Of a stretch of DNA of 64,000 bases, positions 6,737 through 16,533 are shown in pieces. A program made the position numbers and the translations under genes. This DNA is from Secundilactobacillus yichangensis (lineage in GTDB: Bacteria > Bacillota > Bacilli > Lactobacillales > Lactobacillaceae): positions 1-64,000 of the forward strand of contig NZ_BOLK01000012.1 of assembly GCF_016861565.1 (NCBI RefSeq). Reading direction: 5' to 3'. The first letter of the stretch is position 1, and each line of letters begins with the position of its first letter. A model generated the notes under the pieces. The model searched no databases and was not told where the DNA came from. It saw only the letters and a list, made by a program, of their open reading frames with translations.

Positions 6737-9700
6737 ATGAGGAAGACGCTGATTAAAATTGTTTCAGTGATCACACTTGTATTCGGAACTTGCTACCAAA
6801 GCGTGCTGGCTTTGGCGGATGATAGGGACCGTACCGAACTATCCGGCGTCCAGCTAAGCGATTCAAAGGGTAATAAGTTACATCAAGTGAAGGTCAATGA
6901 GACCAACGAGCTGGAAATGACAGTGACAGTCAATAATAAGGATGGTGAGAATAAGGATGGCAAGGCGGCAATGTGGCTGCCTGAAGATCAATTAAAGGTG
7001 CTGCAGGAACAGGTGAAAGCGGAATCCGCCGTGACGGATACTAACGCGACCCTGATCTTTGAACGCCGTAAGAATAATCAATCATTGGTGGAATGGAAGA
7101 ACGTGGAGACTAGCGCAACTTTCAACCTGAAGTTGCCGGTTCAATTCACGTCAACCATGACCAGTATGGCGTTGCCAATCGCTTTGGGTACGCAACACGG
7201 ATACCTGCAGCCATTGTCAGTGGTCAGTGAAGATGCAACTGAAGAGGAAATGAAGGAAGCTGGTACGCCAACTGACTTACCAGCAGATATCTTAGGTTCT
7301 CTGACTTCATTTATTAACTCGCAGCAGGCTCAGCAAGCACAACAAGCACAAGAAGAACAACAAAAGCAGCAAGCACAGCAAAACGCTGAGCAAGAAGCGC
7401 CTGCGAAGGACGAAAATGAAGACAAGGATACTGTTAAAGAAGAGGCAGCTAAAGAAGAAGCTGAAGCTAAACGGGACGCTGAAAAAAAGGCCGAACAGGA
7501 AGCTGCAGATAAGGACAAGGAAGCTGCTAAGACCCGTGACGCACTGAAGAAGAACAGTAAGACGGCGGATGCGGAGAGCAAGACGGATGGTGCGAAGCGG
7601 GAAAGTCAGGATAAGAAGGAAACGCGGGCTGGCAATGATTTGGGTACGCTGTTAGGAAAAAATGACGGTGCCGACCGCAGTCTGTTTAATTCTGTAGCCA
7701 TTGAACGTGATGGGAAAATCACAGAGCTTAAGGCAGACGAACCACTAGATGTTAGTAACCTAAAAGATTTTAGAGTCCACTATAACTGGGATTCAGATAC
7801 CTTGCTGGACAAGTTAAATGGTTACGACATTAAAGAAAATGACTTCTATACTTTTAAAATTTACGGTTTAGCAGAGGTTAACGAAACCAAAACTGGAGAC
7901 ATCGCTGACGGTGGCGAAGTTTTTGCTACTTGGACACTTGTACCAGGCAGTGACAGCAAAGGCGCATATCAAGAAGTGACGATTAAATTTACCAATGAAA
8001 AAATGAACGCAACGAAGGTTAATTACCATTTTTCACTTGAACAAGTGTTTGAGAATAAGGGACCAATCGACTTTGAATATAATGGCACATCAACATGGAC
8101 GGTTGACCCAACAGAAACCAAATCGCTACTAGCTAAGAGCGGTCAGTTTATTGGTAACCAACAAATCGAGTGGAAGATTACCTTAAAAAATGAAGGTGAC
8201 GTGAAATTCAGTGACATCGTACTGGAAGATTTAATTAACACTAAAGGTGCGAAACACAGTTTTGTCGAGGATAGTTGGAATGCCTACTATTCTGACAAAT
8301 CTGAAGAAGATGGCAACCTAAAAGATAACTTCACGCCAAAATTTGATGGGAATAAACTGACACTTAAAGGTAATGGCGATGATAAAGTCACTGGCGACAT
8401 TACGTTTACTGTCAGAACTTCCTACGATGCAAAAGATGATGGTGCGAGCGTAAATACTGAATTTTGGAATGAAGTAAGCGGTCAGATTGGTGAAAATATT
8501 AAGCTAAATAAGGACGAGGCTAGTGTATCGACTACTGAGTTAAAGAAGTCCGCAACCAATTATGATCCAGAAAACGGCGTCTACTCTTGGAAAGCTGAGA
8601 TTGATTTTGACTTGGATCAGTTTGGTAACGATGAGCAAGCCATGGAAGCTATCCAGAACATGGTAATAACGGATACCCTAAAAGGTGCACACGAATTTGG
8701 CAAAACTCCCGCATTGCAAATTATGATTGGCGGGGCAGATGTTACTACTAGATTTACTAAAGATCCAGATAAGAGTGACAGTAAGACTTTAGTCCTGACA
8801 CCAAATGAAGGTACAGCAAAAGACCTATATAATTTGCTGAAGACAAATAATACAATCACGCTGACTTATGATACTGAAGAAATTGCCGGTCAAGTGGGCA
8901 CTGTGCGAAACAACATTGCGCTTGAACTTGAAGGCAAGACTTCTAACGTTGAAATCCCTGGCAGTGGCGGAGGATTAGTTGTTAAATCAGGTAAGCTGTC
9001 ACGTGATGTGCATGATGACGGAAAGGCACATATCAACTGGACGGTTACAGCTAATGTGGGTAAGCGTACTTTTACAACTCTCACGGTTGTTGATGTGCTA
9101 CCAGAAGGTGTTACGCATGCAGACGTCAACAACATACAAATCAAGGTTGGTGATGTAACTTATCCAGTAACTGAAGCTATGTTGACCAGAGGTTCTGTTG
9201 AAAATAGTGCTAAAGTACCTGGTACTACTCTATACAACTTTAGTGACGACCCAGATAAATATGATTTAAAGGCGCTTAAATTTACTTTTGATAGTAATTT
9301 CTCTGGTAAGCAGATTGATATCACTTTCGATACTGCTCATGAATGGGGCAGTGAATCACATACTAACTATGTAGGTGCCGCAACGGATAGCGGCCGTTAT
9401 CAATATAGTGAAAAGAAAGTTACTATTGATAAACCAATTCGTGACGGGGCAGAAAAGTCAGGCGAACTGCACCTTGACCAAAAGAACGGTGCAAAGGGTA
9501 CTAACTACGTGACGTGGAAAGTTAACTTTGGTAGTCACTTAAACCACTACTTTGGCAGTGATGAAGGCCTGACTAACAAGGTCACGATTACGGATACCCT
9601 AAACGCTGATGGTCCTAAGTACTTGAAGTTCAGCGACTCTAATTACAAACTTTATTCGCTGACCAACAACGGGGCTGATAAAGAAGAGATCGATGCGGAT

Positions 9701-12700
9701 AAATATAAGCTGACGTGGGAAGATAACTCTGCTGATCAGCGGACATTTACGATTGAATTTACGGAAGCTGCAAAGGGCGAGAAGTATACCAACTTCCGAT
9801 TAGAATTGGATACGCCAATCGACCTTGAAGCTTGGCAGAAGGGTGATGAAGATCCATCCTCGATTCCACCGGTCCACTATTTCCATAACAAAGCGCAAGT
9901 TAGTTATGGCGATATTGATCTTGATGAAGTTAGGGCGGAACAATCTGTAAATTCAAAGGGAATTTATGGTCAGAAGACCAGTAAATCCGCGGGTACCAAC
10001 GTTATCGGATGGGAAGTTATCATGAATGCCTATGGCAAAGACATTGGCTACCCAGAAATTACCGATGAACTATCCGCTAACCAAATGCATTCGGTTGACC
10101 CTAAAGATCTTGAATTAGCGTTTGTGACGCCTATATTCACGGCGAATGGTAAAGACTTCAATGTTGAAGTTGATCCTGAGAAGCCAGAATTTAAGTTAGA
10201 AAACGGCAAGGATTACACGGTTAGCTATGACACTAACACGACCTTTACCATCAAACTGAATACTAAGGTTGATCGGCCGCTGGTTGTGAGATACAAGTCA
10301 ATCATGCTAACACAGGCGAATGTCTATACGAACAAGGTTAAAATTTCGGCTGGCAGTCATTCTACTGAATACGGACACAGACATACCCTTGAAGGCTCTG
10401 CCTTTATGCATAGCTGGGGACTGCGATTCCGTAAGATTGACGGTGATACAAAGGAACCGCTTCCTGGCGCAACTTTCCAACTGCAGCAGAAGGTTGGTAA
10501 CGGTGAATGGGAAGATGCTAAACGGATGGATAACAACAAACCGTATGCCCCTCAAGTATCCAATGAAGAAGGTTATATTCAATATCACCTGATGGGAACT
10601 CGGGCAAAATACCGGATTGTTGAAATTTCCCCACCGGAAAACTACACCGGTTCAATGGCACCGTTAGAATTTGACAAAAAGTCAGCTGAAGAGGCAGGCT
10701 GGGATAAAAAAGTTCATGAAATTGAGAATTTCCCAACACTTCCCGGTAACCTGACACTTAGCAAAGCAACCAAGAACCTTGATAACGGCCGCAACTTTAA
10801 CTTCGAAGTTCGGGCAGTGGATAAACAAGGTAACGTAAACACTGGGCTTCAAGGCACTTACAAGCTTCAAGAAGTTGGCGAAGTGACCTTCCACAATGGT
10901 GTCAGTGAAGAAGTTTCGGTACCTGCTAACAAAGAACGAACAATTCTCGGATTACCAACTGAAAAAGTTGACGCCAGCGGAAACAAGTCCACTCAGTATT
11001 ACGATGTCCGAGAAACAAGTACTAGTGATGAATACAATACACAGGTTGCGGTGGGTAATGACGATCCAATTTGGAGTAAGCAGACTAAGCCGTTTGAGCT
11101 GAGTACCAATACAGCCACTCCTGTGATGATCTTCTTCACTAACACGGCCGCTAAGGGTGACTTAGTGGTTAGCAAGACGGTTAGCAGCAAGACTGAAGAC
11201 GAAATGGATGCTAAGTATGACTTCACGATTCAAGCTAAGAGCAAGGAAGATATCGATAAGGTGGCCGGTAAGACTTATGAGGTTGACGGCGCCGGACTTG
11301 ATGAACTGAAATTTGACAGCGCTGGTAAAGCAACCTTTAGCCTGAAGCACACTCAGAAGCTGACGGTAATGGGCCTGCCAGAAGGCGTTGAATTAACGGT
11401 TACTGAAGAAAAGGTTGATATGACAACCACTTGGTCAATCAATGGCGGTGATTATACAAGTACCAGTAGTCCAGTGACGATCAATCCTGACAAGGCGCAG
11501 ATGTACGAGTTTAAGAACAGTACGGAAAAATCTGGTCAGCTGCAGATCACTAAGCAAATTGCCGGTGAAATATCAGCCGATGAAGTCTTTAAGTTTGAAA
11601 TCAAGGCGGATTCAAGTGTTGATGGTAAGTACCCATACGAGACCTATACCGTTTCTAACCAGCATCCTGGCCAAGCCGGAATGGTTGAGTTTAAGGGTGG
11701 GGAATTAACGACACCATTGACCTTAAAGGGTGATGAATACGTTAAGATCACCAATTTACCACTTAACAAGGAATTTGCCGTGAAGGAAGTTGATCCTGAC
11801 GACAAGGATATTCAAACGACTTGGCAGATTGGCACTTCCAAGGAAGCAGGCCGAGACGCTGATCCAATCACACTGAGGAATGAAAATGATATCGCTAGTG
11901 TAACGTTCACAAACAAGCTGCCTAACGGGTCATTAACCTTGAACAAGGAAGTTTTAAACCCACTCCCAGGTGATCAAAGTATTCGATTCAATTTCACCAT
12001 TCAAGCTGATAAAGATGATGTTGATAAGGTAGCGGGCAAAACTTTCACGGTTGAAGATAACCGTCATCAACGAGAAGATATTACGTTTAAGGATGATGGA
12101 CAAATCACACTTCAATTACGTCATGATCAAACAGTGAAGGTACTTGGCTTGCCTGCAGGTATCCACCTGAAGATCTCAGAAGAAAAGCATTCTGACTTTG
12201 ACATGATCTACGAAGTTGTTGGCGATGAAGATGCAGATGATGAGGACAGCGACGGTCCGACAGTGACGGTTCCGGATGGTAAGAACGTATCCGTGAACTA
12301 CACAAATGAACAGTCGACTGGTAGTCTGATTTTAGAGAAACACGCAGAAGGTTCATATCCAACGAACAAGGATATCGAATTTACCATTGAAGCCTTAGGC
12401 GACAACAAAGATTTAACTGGTGAATTCAATGCAACCTTAACACGTGCTAACGGTTCAACCACAACTCGGGAAGTGAACTTCGATAAGGGTGAAGCTAACG
12501 TTTCAATGAAGCCAGGTGAACAGTTAGAAGTTAAGAACTTACCTAACGGTGACTATACAGTTACTGAAGAAGATCAAGATAATTCAGTAACGACCACTTG
12601 GAAAGTTGGCAACGATAGCGGCGATACTTTAGAAGCCCCAGCGGCTGTTAAGAAGGGTGGCGTTACAACTGTCGAGTTCACTAACAGGATTGATGATGGC

Positions 12701-14485
12701 GACTTGCTGTTAGAAAAACGGGCAGAGGGTAACTATCCTAAAGACAAGGACATTGGATTTACCATTACTGCTTTAGATAAAGATGGCAAAACAGCAGATT
12801 TCAATGGTAACTACGAAGGAACCTTGACACACACTGATGGCACGACTGTTCAGAGAAATGTTGAGTTCAATGAAGGCGAAGCTAAAGTAGCCATTAAACC
12901 GGGTGAAAGACTGCTGGTTAATAACTTGCCTACTGGACAGTATCAAGTGTCAGAAGATGAACAGAACAAAGATGTGGTAACTACTTGGGACATTGGTAGT
13001 GCCCAAGGTCCACGGGAAGACGAAAATCCTTTAATAGCCGATCCAGTGGAAGTTAAAGAAGGCGATACAGCTAATGTTCGCTTCACTAACAATCTTCCTG
13101 TGGGTAACCTGATGTTAGAAAAACGAGCAGAAGGTTCATACCCAACGAATAAAGAAATCGGCTTTACCATTACCAATGTGGATGATAAGGAATTCACAGG
13201 TGAATTTGAAGCAACCTTAACGAGAACCAATGGAACAACCGCACCGCGGAGAGTTGAGTTCTCTGAAGGCGAAGCTGAAGTTCGTATTTACCCAGGTGAA
13301 TCATTAAAGATCAATGGCTTACCTCTTGAAAGCTTCCAAATTGAAGAAGATAAGCAAGATGATGCTGTGACGACAACTTGGAACATTGGCAATGAGGAAG
13401 GTGAGAATGCAGTCGCTGATCCTGTAGAAATTAAGGAAAACGGGACGGCTCATGTACGTTTCACTAACTATATTGCTTCCACTAAGCTAGAACTGAATAA
13501 AGTGGTTGCTTCTCATGATGAAACGGATAAGGACAAAGAATATGGATTCCTGATTCGTGCAGTCAATGATACTCAAGAGAAAGTGGCCAATAAGGAATAT
13601 GATGTTAGTGGAATTTCAGGTCAAAGTAAGATTCGATTTAACGAAGAGGGTCAGGCTACAGTTTCTCTGAAAGCTGATCAGAAAGTGACAATTTCTGGCT
13701 TACCAGAAGGCGTTCAACTAGCTGTTATTGAAGAAGAAGCACATGGCTTGACACCGACTTGGAAGGTGAATGATATCGGTAGTTACCAAGAAATGACCGA
13801 TACTAACCGACCAGAAGTTACTATTGATGAAGATAAGACTGAAGCTGTTCAGTATCGGAATGTTCGCAAGGTTGGTAGTCTTCGAGTAGACAAGGTCGTT
13901 AAGGGTGCTTACACTGATGACCACCGTAAGTTTGAATTCAATGTGGCTGCTCAGAAGATTAAGGATAAAGATACCGATACCGAAGGCGAAGATACTGAAG
14001 GTAATGAAGGTGAAGACACTGACAGTGAAGATAACCCAGACGAGTGGGTTACTAACGAAAACTTTGATGGCAAGTATAGTCTGAAAATCTATGACAGCAA
14101 CGGCTTAGTGACATCAACAGATGTTCAGTTCAATGGTGGTATTGCTAAAATTGAACTGAAAGCTGGTCAGTACGCTGTTATTGACAACTTACCGTTGAAT
14201 GAAAAGGAACAGTTCCAAGTTAGCGAAGTAAATCCTGAGATTCCTAACATGTCTACAACTTGGGTTGTAAACAACGGAACTCCGGGAGAGGACTACGTGG
14301 CTGATCCGGTGGTGCTGGATGAAATTGACCAGCAAAAGGTAACCTTCACCAACAGTCTCGAAACTGGCAACCTGGTTCTTGAAAAGAAGCTCTCAGGTGA
14401 GATTACTGACGCTGACAGAAACCAGACGTTTGAATTTACGGTAGCGCTCAGGTGGAAGACAAAGATAATCAGGGCGAATGGCTGA
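6737..14485 (+). CDS. Giant cell-wall adhesin with tandem isopeptide-type repeats (5' part, ends at a frameshift)
   Basis: Start ATG 6737 with GGAGG at 6725-6729. The encoded part has 2,582 residues. Order: signal peptide (about 1-27); a head; a Gln/Ala then Glu/Lys-rich probable coiled coil (bases about 7318-7620); several collagen-binding/Cna-A-like adhesive modules (about 7680-10400, with repeated ITDTL/VVDVLPEG motifs); a SpaA-type domain (about 10410-10690, LRFRKIDGDTKEPLPGATF); then tandem FctA/Spy0128-like repeats from 10745. The frame ends prematurely: the last residues (RWKTKIIRANG) are out of register, while the +1 frame continues the repeat to an LPQTGE anchor (14452-15507). Restoring one G near 14446 gives a single protein of 2,923 residues. 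It would be exported and sortase-anchored. Confidence 0.85.
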   Translation: MRKTLIKIVSVITLVFGTCYQSVLALADDRDRTELSGVQLSDSKGNKLHQVKVNETNELEMTVTVNNKDGENKDGKAAMWLPEDQLKVLQEQVKAESAVTDTNATLIFERRKNNQSLVEWKNVETSATFNLKLPVQFTSTMTSMALPIALGTQHGYLQPLSVVSEDATEEEMKEAGTPTDLPADILGSLTSFINSQQAQQAQQAQEEQQKQQAQQNAEQEAPAKDENEDKDTVKEEAAKEEAEAKRDAEKKAEQEAADKDKEAAKTRDALKKNSKTADAESKTDGAKRESQDKKETRAGNDLGTLLGKNDGADRSLFNSVAIERDGKITELKADEPLDVSNLKDFRVHYNWDSDTLLDKLNGYDIKENDFYTFKIYGLAEVNETKTGDIADGGEVFATWTLVPGSDSKGAYQEVTIKFTNEKMNATKVNYHFSLEQVFENKGPIDFEYNGTSTWTVDPTETKSLLAKSGQFIGNQQIEWKITLKNEGDVKFSDIVLEDLINTKGAKHSFVEDSWNAYYSDKSEEDGNLKDNFTPKFDGNKLTLKGNGDDKVTGDITFTVRTSYDAKDDGASVNTEFWNEVSGQIGENIKLNKDEASVSTTELKKSATNYDPENGVYSWKAEIDFDLDQFGNDEQAMEAIQNMVITDTLKGAHEFGKTPALQIMIGGADVTTRFTKDPDKSDSKTLVLTPNEGTAKDLYNLLKTNNTITLTYDTEEIAGQVGTVRNNIALELEGKTSNVEIPGSGGGLVVKSGKLSRDVHDDGKAHINWTVTANVGKRTFTTLTVVDVLPEGVTHADVNNIQIKVGDVTYPVTEAMLTRGSVENSAKVPGTTLYNFSDDPDKYDLKALKFTFDSNFSGKQIDITFDTAHEWGSESHTNYVGAATDSGRYQYSEKKVTIDKPIRDGAEKSGELHLDQKNGAKGTNYVTWKVNFGSHLNHYFGSDEGLTNKVTITDTLNADGPKYLKFSDSNYKLYSLTNNGADKEEIDADKYKLTWEDNSADQRTFTIEFTEAAKGEKYTNFRLELDTPIDLEAWQKGDEDPSSIPPVHYFHNKAQVSYGDIDLDEVRAEQSVNSKGIYGQKTSKSAGTNVIGWEVIMNAYGKDIGYPEITDELSANQMHSVDPKDLELAFVTPIFTANGKDFNVEVDPEKPEFKLENGKDYTVSYDTNTTFTIKLNTKVDRPLVVRYKSIMLTQANVYTNKVKISAGSHSTEYGHRHTLEGSAFMHSWGLRFRKIDGDTKEPLPGATFQLQQKVGNGEWEDAKRMDNNKPYAPQVSNEEGYIQYHLMGTRAKYRIVEISPPENYTGSMAPLEFDKKSAEEAGWDKKVHEIENFPTLPGNLTLSKATKNLDNGRNFNFEVRAVDKQGNVNTGLQGTYKLQEVGEVTFHNGVSEEVSVPANKERTILGLPTEKVDASGNKSTQYYDVRETSTSDEYNTQVAVGNDDPIWSKQTKPFELSTNTATPVMIFFTNTAAKGDLVVSKTVSSKTEDEMDAKYDFTIQAKSKEDIDKVAGKTYEVDGAGLDELKFDSAGKATFSLKHTQKLTVMGLPEGVELTVTEEKVDMTTTWSINGGDYTSTSSPVTINPDKAQMYEFKNSTEKSGQLQITKQIAGEISADEVFKFEIKADSSVDGKYPYETYTVSNQHPGQAGMVEFKGGELTTPLTLKGDEYVKITNLPLNKEFAVKEVDPDDKDIQTTWQIGTSKEAGRDADPITLRNENDIASVTFTNKLPNGSLTLNKEVLNPLPGDQSIRFNFTIQADKDDVDKVAGKTFTVEDNRHQREDITFKDDGQITLQLRHDQTVKVLGLPAGIHLKISEEKHSDFDMIYEVVGDEDADDEDSDGPTVTVPDGKNVSVNYTNEQSTGSLILEKHAEGSYPTNKDIEFTIEALGDNKDLTGEFNATLTRANGSTTTREVNFDKGEANVSMKPGEQLEVKNLPNGDYTVTEEDQDNSVTTTWKVGNDSGDTLEAPAAVKKGGVTTVEFTNRIDDGDLLLEKRAEGNYPKDKDIGFTITALDKDGKTADFNGNYEGTLTHTDGTTVQRNVEFNEGEAKVAIKPGERLLVNNLPTGQYQVSEDEQNKDVVTTWDIGSAQGPREDENPLIADPVEVKEGDTANVRFTNNLPVGNLMLEKRAEGSYPTNKEIGFTITNVDDKEFTGEFEATLTRTNGTTAPRRVEFSEGEAEVRIYPGESLKINGLPLESFQIEEDKQDDAVTTTWNIGNEEGENAVADPVEIKENGTAHVRFTNYIASTKLELNKVVASHDETDKDKEYGFLIRAVNDTQEKVANKEYDVSGISGQSKIRFNEEGQATVSLKADQKVTISGLPEGVQLAVIEEEAHGLTPTWKVNDIGSYQEMTDTNRPEVTIDEDKTEAVQYRNVRKVGSLRVDKVVKGAYTDDHRKFEFNVAAQKIKDKDTDTEGEDTEGNEGEDTDSEDNPDEWVTNENFDGKYSLKIYDSNGLVTSTDVQFNGGIAKIELKAGQYAVIDNLPLNEKEQFQVSEVNPEIPNMSTTWVVNNGTPGEDYVADPVVLDEIDQQKVTFTNSLETGNLVLEKKLSGEITDADRNQTFEFTVALRWKTKIIRANG

Positions 14486-15190
14486 CGGATGAGACATTTG
14501 CTGGTGACTACACGGCAACCAAGACTACTGCTGATGGACGACAGACTACAAGCAGCGTGACCTTTACAGATGGTCAGCTGACGGTTTCCCTAAAGGGTGG
14601 CGAACGGTTGCAGATCAGCAACTTACCGGCAAATATGCGCATGGTTATCAGTGAAACACCAGATGGCGACTACGAAACTAGTCATCAAATCGACCATGGC
14701 AGCGTCACACCGGGTACGACAACTGATCAGATCACGATTCCAAATGGTGGGGATCAAGCCGTAACGTTCATCAACAATCGGCCGGCTCAACCGCAGACCG
14801 CTTGGTTATCAGTGACTAAGTCAGTTCTCGGCGAAAACGGCGAACGTGATCGTGGATTCGAATTCAGCATTCGCTTCCTCGATGATGAAATGAACCCGTT
14901 AACCGGTACCATTGGTTACGTTAAGACGTCACCAATTGGCGGCTACACGCCTGGTCAAATGATGCTTGACGCGAATGGCAATGGCACGTTCACATTGATG
15001 GACGGCGAAACGATTCGCTGGCAAGTACCAAACGGCACGCACTATCAGATCACTGAAAGTGACTACGCCGCAGATGGTTACCAGACAAGTATCAGTCAAG
15101 GTCAAGCACCAGAACGTGAAGGCTTAACAGCTACTGGTGTACTGATGACCAATGACCCGGCAAATGCCAAAGTTGTTTATTACAACCGTG
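10745..15190 (+). repeat. Eleven tandem FctA/Cna-B-like repeats in the adhesin
   Basis: Units of about 125-165 residues begin near 10745, 11156, 11533, 11929, 12321, 12699, 13103, 13481, 13876, 14367 and 14800. Each opens with a xLxLxK strand (for example GSLTLNKEV, GDLLLEKRA), has a central Glu in a TVTEED-like strand and usually ends in TFTN. Lys, Glu and Asn in those positions are the residues of intramolecular isopeptide bonds in pilin-type domains. The three units starting 12321, 12699 and 13103 are the most alike, which suggests recent duplication. Confidence 0.8.
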
Positions 15191-15507
15191 CGGATCCAAC
15201 TCCTGAAGACGAACCGCATACACCTGAAAATCCGGGTACAGACATTCCAGGATTCGTGCCGCCTGCTCCAGAATCAGGCGGTACGGGCACACCGGGTAGT
15301 GCGGGCTCTCTCGCTGGGTCAGCTACGCAAGGAACTGCTGGCACAACGGCACCGCAAGCTCACGTTAGCGGTAGCAGCGCTGGTACTAAAGGATTCTTGC
15401 CTCAGACTGGCGAATGGATCGCACGGAACTGGGTACTCTTATTAGGCCTTGTGATGCTGTTAAGCGCGATTGGCTTGATGGTAAGATCAAAACGTAAAAA
15501 GGGATGA
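14452..15507 (+). CDS. 3' part of the giant adhesin with LPQTG cell-wall anchor (separated by a frameshift)
   Basis: This frame continues the tenth repeat (VEDKDNQGEW, then DETFAGDYTATKT) and contains the eleventh repeat, a Pro/Gly/Ser/Ala-rich wall-spanning stretch, and the sorting signal GFLPQTGEW plus a hydrophobic helix and KRKKG tail. The preceding repeat reads FEFNVAAQKIKDKD; here the two frames together read FEFTVA then AQVEDKD, so the loss of one G in GCGGCT (seen as GCGCT at 14444-14448) explains the break. GTG 14452 has no ribosome site, so independent translation is unlikely. It may be a real mutation, a phase-variable state or a sequencing error. Confidence 0.75.
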   Translation: MEDKDNQGEWLTDETFAGDYTATKTTADGRQTTSSVTFTDGQLTVSLKGGERLQISNLPANMRMVISETPDGDYETSHQIDHGSVTPGTTTDQITIPNGGDQAVTFINNRPAQPQTAWLSVTKSVLGENGERDRGFEFSIRFLDDEMNPLTGTIGYVKTSPIGGYTPGQMMLDANGNGTFTLMDGETIRWQVPNGTHYQITESDYAADGYQTSISQGQAPEREGLTATGVLMTNDPANAKVVYYNRADPTPEDEPHTPENPGTDIPGFVPPAPESGGTGTPGSAGSLAGSATQGTAGTTAPQAHVSGSSAGTKGFLPQTGEWIARNWVLLLGLVMLLSAIGLMVRSKRKKG

Positions 15508-15555
15508 TGAGGTTTCTAATGACGGCTAGCAGAACTTCAGTCAACTAAATCGGAA

Positions 15556-15603
15556 AGGCCCCGGCACCGCTTCTGAGCAATCGGAAATGGTGCCGGGGTT
15601 TCT
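15556..15603 (+). terminator. Terminator after the adhesin gene
   Basis: CCCCGGCACC (15559-15568) pairs perfectly with GGTGCCGGGG (15589-15598) around a 20-base loop; a short T tract follows. Confidence 0.8.
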
Positions 15604-15623
15604 TGTACACTTGTACTTGGCTC

Positions 15624-15652
15624 TTGACCGCCCCTGAACAAACGCATAGAAT
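15624..15652 (+). promoter_or_regulatory. Promoter of rpiA
   Basis: TTGACC (15624-15629), a 17-base spacer, and TAGAAT (15647-15652). The rpiA ribosome site is at 15692-15699. Confidence 0.7.
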
Positions 15653-15706
15653 AACATCTGGAATTCAAGTTAATAACAGCGTTTTACTAACTCAGGAGGA
15701 TCGTGT

Positions 15707-16387
15707 ATGAAGACTCAAGATGAACTGAAAAAAATTGCCGGTTACAAGGCTGCTGAACTGGTTGAAGACGGGATGACCGTTGGCCTTGGTACTGGTAGCA
15801 CGGTGCGTTACTTATTAGACGCGCTGGGCGAACGAATCAAGAAGGATGGCGTGCACTTCACAGGTGTGCCAACTTCTAACCGGACGGCTGATTACGGCCG
15901 CAACTTAGGTATGGAGATCAAGTCACTGGATGACGTTGATACCATCGACATCACTATTGACGGCGCGGATGAAGTTGACCCGCAAATCAACGGGATCAAA
16001 GGCGGCGGCGGTGCCCAAACTTGGGAAAAACTGGTGGCTACCAACTCTAAGCAATGTGCTTGGATCGTTGACGAAAGTAAAGTTGTTGACCAATTAGGTA
16101 AGTTCCCGCTACCCGTTGAAGTACTGGAATACGGTCACCATCAGCTGGTAAAGCGGCTGGCTGACCTTGGCTACAAGCCGGAAGTCCGTCAAAAAGACGG
16201 CAAAGTCTTCCACACGGATGAGGGCAACATTATCGTTGACTTGCATTTAGGTAAGATTGCGGCACCATACGACCTTGCGGATGAACTGAGCAACATGACC
16301 GGTGTTGTTGAACACGGGCTATTCTTAGATATGACCAAGACGGTCGTTATCGGTACTCAGGATGGCGCGGTTGTTAAAACCAAATAG
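15707..16387 (+). CDS. rpiA: Ribose-5-phosphate isomerase A
   Basis: A 226-residue protein, the normal length, that interconverts ribose 5-phosphate and ribulose 5-phosphate in the cytosol. Motifs: GLGTGSTV (phosphate loop), TIDGADEVD, KGGGGAQTWEK with the catalytic-region Glu before Lys, and VEHGLFLDM. AGGAGG at 15693-15698 precedes ATG 15707. It is transcribed alone between its own promoter and terminator, next to nucleoside uptake and hydrolysis genes whose ribose it would feed into the phosphoketolase pathway. Confidence 0.97.
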   Translation: MKTQDELKKIAGYKAAELVEDGMTVGLGTGSTVRYLLDALGERIKKDGVHFTGVPTSNRTADYGRNLGMEIKSLDDVDTIDITIDGADEVDPQINGIKGGGGAQTWEKLVATNSKQCAWIVDESKVVDQLGKFPLPVEVLEYGHHQLVKRLADLGYKPEVRQKDGKVFHTDEGNIIVDLHLGKIAAPYDLADELSNMTGVVEHGLFLDMTKTVVIGTQDGAVVKTK

Positions 16388-16399
16388 ACGAAATCTTAA

Positions 16400-16447
16400 G
16401 CAGCTCAACTGCTGGTCAATCTTGACTGGCGGTTGGGCTGTTTTGCT
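16400..16447 (+). terminator. Terminator after rpiA
   Basis: An approximately 18-bp imperfect stem (arms 16401-16418 and 16423-16440) is followed by TTTTGCTTT. Confidence 0.75.
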
Positions 16448-16504
16448 TTAATGGCGGGGTTTATAAGCGGTCAAATTTCACTCTAAAAATTTAGCACATT
16501 TCTG

Positions 16505-16533
16505 TTGTAACCGGTTACATTTCATGTTATTAT
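16505..16533 (+). promoter_or_regulatory. Promoter with a perfect cre palindrome over the -35
   Basis: TTGTAA (16505-16510), a 17-base spacer and TATTAT (16528-16533) form a good promoter. TGTAACCGGTTACA at 16506-16519 is a perfect palindrome and matches the CcpA cre consensus TGWNANCGNTNWCA at every defined position; LacI-family sugar repressors bind similar sites. Repression by steric block of the -35 is the natural reading. No coding sequence follows until nupC, 1.17 kb away. Confidence 0.7.

Noticed and set aside
12321-13480. CRISPR-like tandem repeats
   Set aside because: The repeats are long protein-domain repeats inside the adhesin gene, not short repeats with unique spacers; no CRISPR array was seen anywhere in the window.
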